Source: Bacillota bacterium (GTDB lineage Bacteria; Bacillota; UBA4882; UBA8346). Taken from it: 34,429 nt of DNA. The stretch lies in the NCBI GenBank assembly GCA_023436305.1, contig JAEZJQ010000084.1:1-34429 (forward strand), given 5' to 3'. The notes under the pieces were generated by a model. It saw only the letters and a list, made by a program, of their open reading frames with translations. It ran no database searches and was not told the DNA's origin. The position numbers and the translations under genes were made by a program. Shown here piece after piece: positions 32,488-34,429 of this stretch (positions are counted from its first letter, which is position 1; each line of letters begins with the position of its first letter).

Positions 32488-33135
32488 TTAAATGAAATCC
32501 AGAAATATATAACCATCCTGCCGGGTGATATCCAGGGGATTGATGATAATTTCATCCCTGAAAATTGGTCCGGCGTAGACAAAGGTATGGAATTCGCCAC
32601 CTTCTCCGGCGGGGTCGATGCCGATGGTTTGAAAATCCCGGATCAGATCTGTGGACAATTCGGCGCCCAGGTATTTTTCGGGAACTGTTCCCGCTTTAAC
32701 GACGATTATTTTGGCCTTGAAACCCTGGCCTAAGAATTGGCGGACGACTTCCAGCCGGTCCATTTGCCACAGCGGCTCAAGATAATCGATTCCCGCCGTA
32801 GCGCTGACTTTTACAATCCAGTCCAAGTGTTCCCGGAGATCAATATCGCCGTAAACACCGGTGTGAATTTTTTGATCCTTTATACGGTTCAACAGGCCGA
32901 TGAAATTGGCTTCATAGTCAGCCCAGGTGGTAGGTTCCATGACCAGGGGGAGTCCGATGGACGCCGCTTGTTTGGCAAGCATTTCGCCACGGACGCCATG
33001 GGAGCGGGAGCGGTCCGGATCTTCGGTCATCATGGTTACCAGTGCTTTGGGCGTATAGCCTTGTTTAACCGCCTTCCAATAGGCGAGACATGAATCCTTG
33101 CCGCCGCTCCAGGAACAAAAAAAAGATCTTTCCAT
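32488..33135 (-). CDS. Diphthine-ammonia-ligase family PP-loop ATPase
   Basis: A 215-residue PP-loop ATP pyrophosphatase of the ATP_bind_4 family (MJ0570/Dph6-like). The PP-loop SGGKDSCLAYW starts at residue 10. HTGVYGDIDLREHLDWI and the later YLEPLW and GEGGEFHTFVYAGP are the family's diagnostic motifs. In eukaryotes Dph6 amidates diphthine on elongation factor 2, but bacteria lack that modification, so the bacterial role is unknown and the name should not be taken literally. AAAGGAGT lies ahead of the ATG, and a good promoter is seen upstream. It appears monocistronic. Confidence 0.88.
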   Translation of the reverse strand: MERSFFCSWSGGKDSCLAYWKAVKQGYTPKALVTMMTEDPDRSRSHGVRGEMLAKQAASIGLPLVMEPTTWADYEANFIGLLNRIKDQKIHTGVYGDIDLREHLDWIVKVSATAGIDYLEPLWQMDRLEVVRQFLGQGFKAKIIVVKAGTVPEKYLGAELSTDLIRDFQTIGIDPAGEGGEFHTFVYAGPIFRDEIIINPLDITRQDGYIFLDFI

Positions 33136-33167
33136 GGCTTACTCCTTTATTCAAATAAACAAATATA

Positions 33168-33196
33168 ATCATACAACAAAGTAACATCTGCGGCAA
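33168..33196 (-). promoter_or_regulatory. SigA-type promoter for the PP-loop ATPase gene
   Basis: On the minus strand, TTGCCG (33191-33196) and TATGAT (33168-33173) are spaced by exactly 17 bp, about 33 bp ahead of the start codon. Confidence 0.6.
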
Positions 33197-33232
33197 TACG
33201 GGGTTATGATGAATTAAACGGGAAGTACGCCT

Positions 33233-34099
33233 TTATTTTAAAAATACATGATTTCCGATCCGGGCGGTTACTCGATAATTTGCTTTAATTTGCCGCCGGG
33301 CTTTTGCCGAACAGGTGGCTGGATTATAGAAATATAAAGCGCCATGCGAAGGATCACTACCGCGAAGTGCTTTTTGGGTCGCCTTTAAAGCCGTTTCACC
33401 CGGTACGGTTTTGGTAAGTTTAGCGGCGGTATGGAATTGGCCTCGTTGGTAAATAACATCCCGAACCGAATCCGGGAAATCATCACTACGGGTCCGATTC
33501 AGGACCACCGCCGCAACTGCTACCTGCCCCTCAAATGGTTCACCACGGGCTTCCAGCGTGATTAGTTTCGCCAGCAGCCTGGTGGCATCTTTATCATTAT
33601 CATTGATTTTTGCCGCTGTTTTTGTGGGAGCAAACCGGTAGTTTACGGAGATGCCAAGCTTGGCAGCGGGTTCATAATTGCCGGTGGATGGATTGAGATA
33701 AAAGTTTGGATTGATACCGGCCTCAATCATCAAAGACAGGCCGGGGCTTGTCCGGGACAAATTCAATTCCAGTCCGGTTATGAAGGCTGTTCTGGGTCCG
33801 GGCGAAAGTTGGGATCCGGATAAATCATTTCCCGCCAGTCCAACGTAAAGAGCGGCTTTTGACCCGGGATTGATTGTATAAAGGGCCGCTAACCCCAACG
33901 CATCGGTATTCCAGGAATAATCGCCGCGTAGCGCCCAATGGTCCGTCATCCACCAGTTTACATTTGCTGTATCGAGGTTAAACTGTTCATTTTTCAGTTG
34001 CGCTTCCATTCCAATTTGAACTGAGGCGAAAGCAGGGGAATGAACTCCCAGGAACGCAAACAGGAACAAGGTAAATGTTATGATAATTTTTTTCGTCAA
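33233..34099 (-). CDS. Secreted beta-rich domain fused to SleB/CwlJ-type cell wall hydrolase
   Basis: A 288-residue exported protein. The signal peptide ends at about SPAFA (residue 25). Residues 26-160 are rich in alternating beta strands (WWMTDHWALRGDYSWN, AALYVGLAGND, ITGLELNLSR, AKLGISVNYRF), resembling small barrel-forming proteins. A polar linker (about 165-180) leads to a Hydrolase_2 domain (about 183-288). There LLAKLITLEARGEP carries the expected catalytic glutamate, and AAVVLNRTRSDDFPDSVRDVIYQRGQF and GALYFYNPATC follow. This family includes the spore-cortex enzymes SleB and CwlJ and relatives acting on peptidoglycan. The start is TTG at 34099 with AGGAGGT six bases upstream; an ATG far upstream (34162) lacks a binding site. 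Confidence 0.85.
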   Translation of the reverse strand: MTKKIIITFTLFLFAFLGVHSPAFASVQIGMEAQLKNEQFNLDTANVNWWMTDHWALRGDYSWNTDALGLAALYTINPGSKAALYVGLAGNDLSGSQLSPGPRTAFITGLELNLSRTSPGLSLMIEAGINPNFYLNPSTGNYEPAAKLGISVNYRFAPTKTAAKINDNDKDATRLLAKLITLEARGEPFEGQVAVAAVVLNRTRSDDFPDSVRDVIYQRGQFHTAAKLTKTVPGETALKATQKALRGSDPSHGALYFYNPATCSAKARRQIKANYRVTARIGNHVFLK

Positions 34100-34220
34100 A
34101 TCCGTACCTCCTGTAAGGTGTATTTCGGTTGGTTTTTTGTTATTACTCCGGTGAGTAACCATGGAAATCCATTAAAATATGAAATGTTGCTACAAGTATT
34201 GCCGGATGGATGTGTAAATC

Positions 34221-34355
34221 CTAGGAGTCTGTGCGCGTAACACGTTTTAATAACTTAAAACTATTATATGTTTTAAAACCACTATATATTGTATTAGAAC
34301 ATGTCGCTTGATACTAAATATGTTTCGAAAATCGATTAGCTGCACAGACTCCTAG
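34221..34355. repeat. MITE-like element, copy 3 (135 bp)
   Basis: This copy has the same length and orientation as the element at 3-137, with nine differences counted by eye, eight of them transitions. One base of the right arm differs (TGCACAGACTCCTAG). CTAG stands at both edges; no longer direct repeat flanks it. It lies just upstream of the secreted hydrolase gene. The remaining 74 bp to the window end contain a CGGAGGAAG, possibly a ribosome binding site for a gene beyond the edge. Confidence 0.85.
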
Positions 34356-34429
34356 GGATATTATTTTATCACCGGAGGAAGTAGTTCCTGCCCAAATGGG
34401 ATGGGGAAAGGTGGGAATGTAATGGGGTT

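Noticed and set aside
3..34355. The window as a composite mobile element bounded by two direct 135-bp repeats
   Set aside because: The interior carries conserved housekeeping genes (mutS, mutL, miaA, hfq, dapF) in normal order and no transposase or integrase; the flanking repeats are small MITE-like copies and a third lies inside.
1..34429. CRISPR array, tRNA, rRNA or prophage
   Set aside because: No regularly spaced repeat series, cloverleaf-like sequence, rRNA segment or phage gene was seen in reading both strands.

Overview
The window comes from a bacterium, most likely an anaerobic or facultative member of the Bacillota (Firmicutes). Supporting signs are strong AGGAGG-type ribosome binding sites, oxygen-sensitive pyruvate formate-lyase with its activase, a MutL that carries the endonuclease motif with no MutH seen, a SleB/CwlJ-type (spore-cortex-like) hydrolase domain, and intrinsic terminators after many genes. 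The exact genus cannot be read from the sequence. No rRNA, tRNA, CRISPR array, transposase or phage gene was seen.

Layout. Left part (1-5440): a short inverted-repeat element, the pflB-pflA fermentation pair on the minus strand with a clear promoter, a nitroreductase, a 37-residue ORF and a membrane coiled-coil protein. Next (5459-7563): a cyclic-di-GMP-I riboswitch leader followed by an HD-GYP phosphodiesterase, then a DedA membrane protein and a long AT-rich palindrome. Then a small standalone starch-binding-like (CBM25-type) protein on the minus strand and a single-pass membrane protein. The core housekeeping block is mutS-mutL-miaA-hfq-dapF (8958-15430), tightly packed and closed by a strong terminator. 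It is followed by a PIG-V-like glycosyltransferase, a membrane-anchored agmatine/peptidylarginine-deiminase-family protein, a second copy of the inverted-repeat element and a flavin reductase.

The most unusual region is 19308-29173 on the minus strand. It holds three tandem paralogous ~850-residue proteins that join a LacI-type sugar/ligand-binding domain, a GAF-like middle region and a histidine-kinase ATPase, with no membrane segment and no response regulator nearby. Upstream of them is a methyl-accepting chemotaxis protein. A motility-sigma-like promoter (GAAA-N15-GCCGATAA) lies ahead of the kinase operon and a GCCGATAA -10 box lies ahead of the chemoreceptor gene. Together with the c-di-GMP switch this suggests a motility or lifestyle signalling theme, which is inference.

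Right part (29974-34429): an orphan TrpX-type substrate-binding lipoprotein, a secreted two-domain rhodanese, a diphthine-ammonia-ligase-family ATPase, and a secreted protein fusing a beta-strand-rich domain to a SleB-type hydrolase. The window ends with a third copy of the inverted-repeat element, 93% identical to the first (126 of 135 positions counted by eye).
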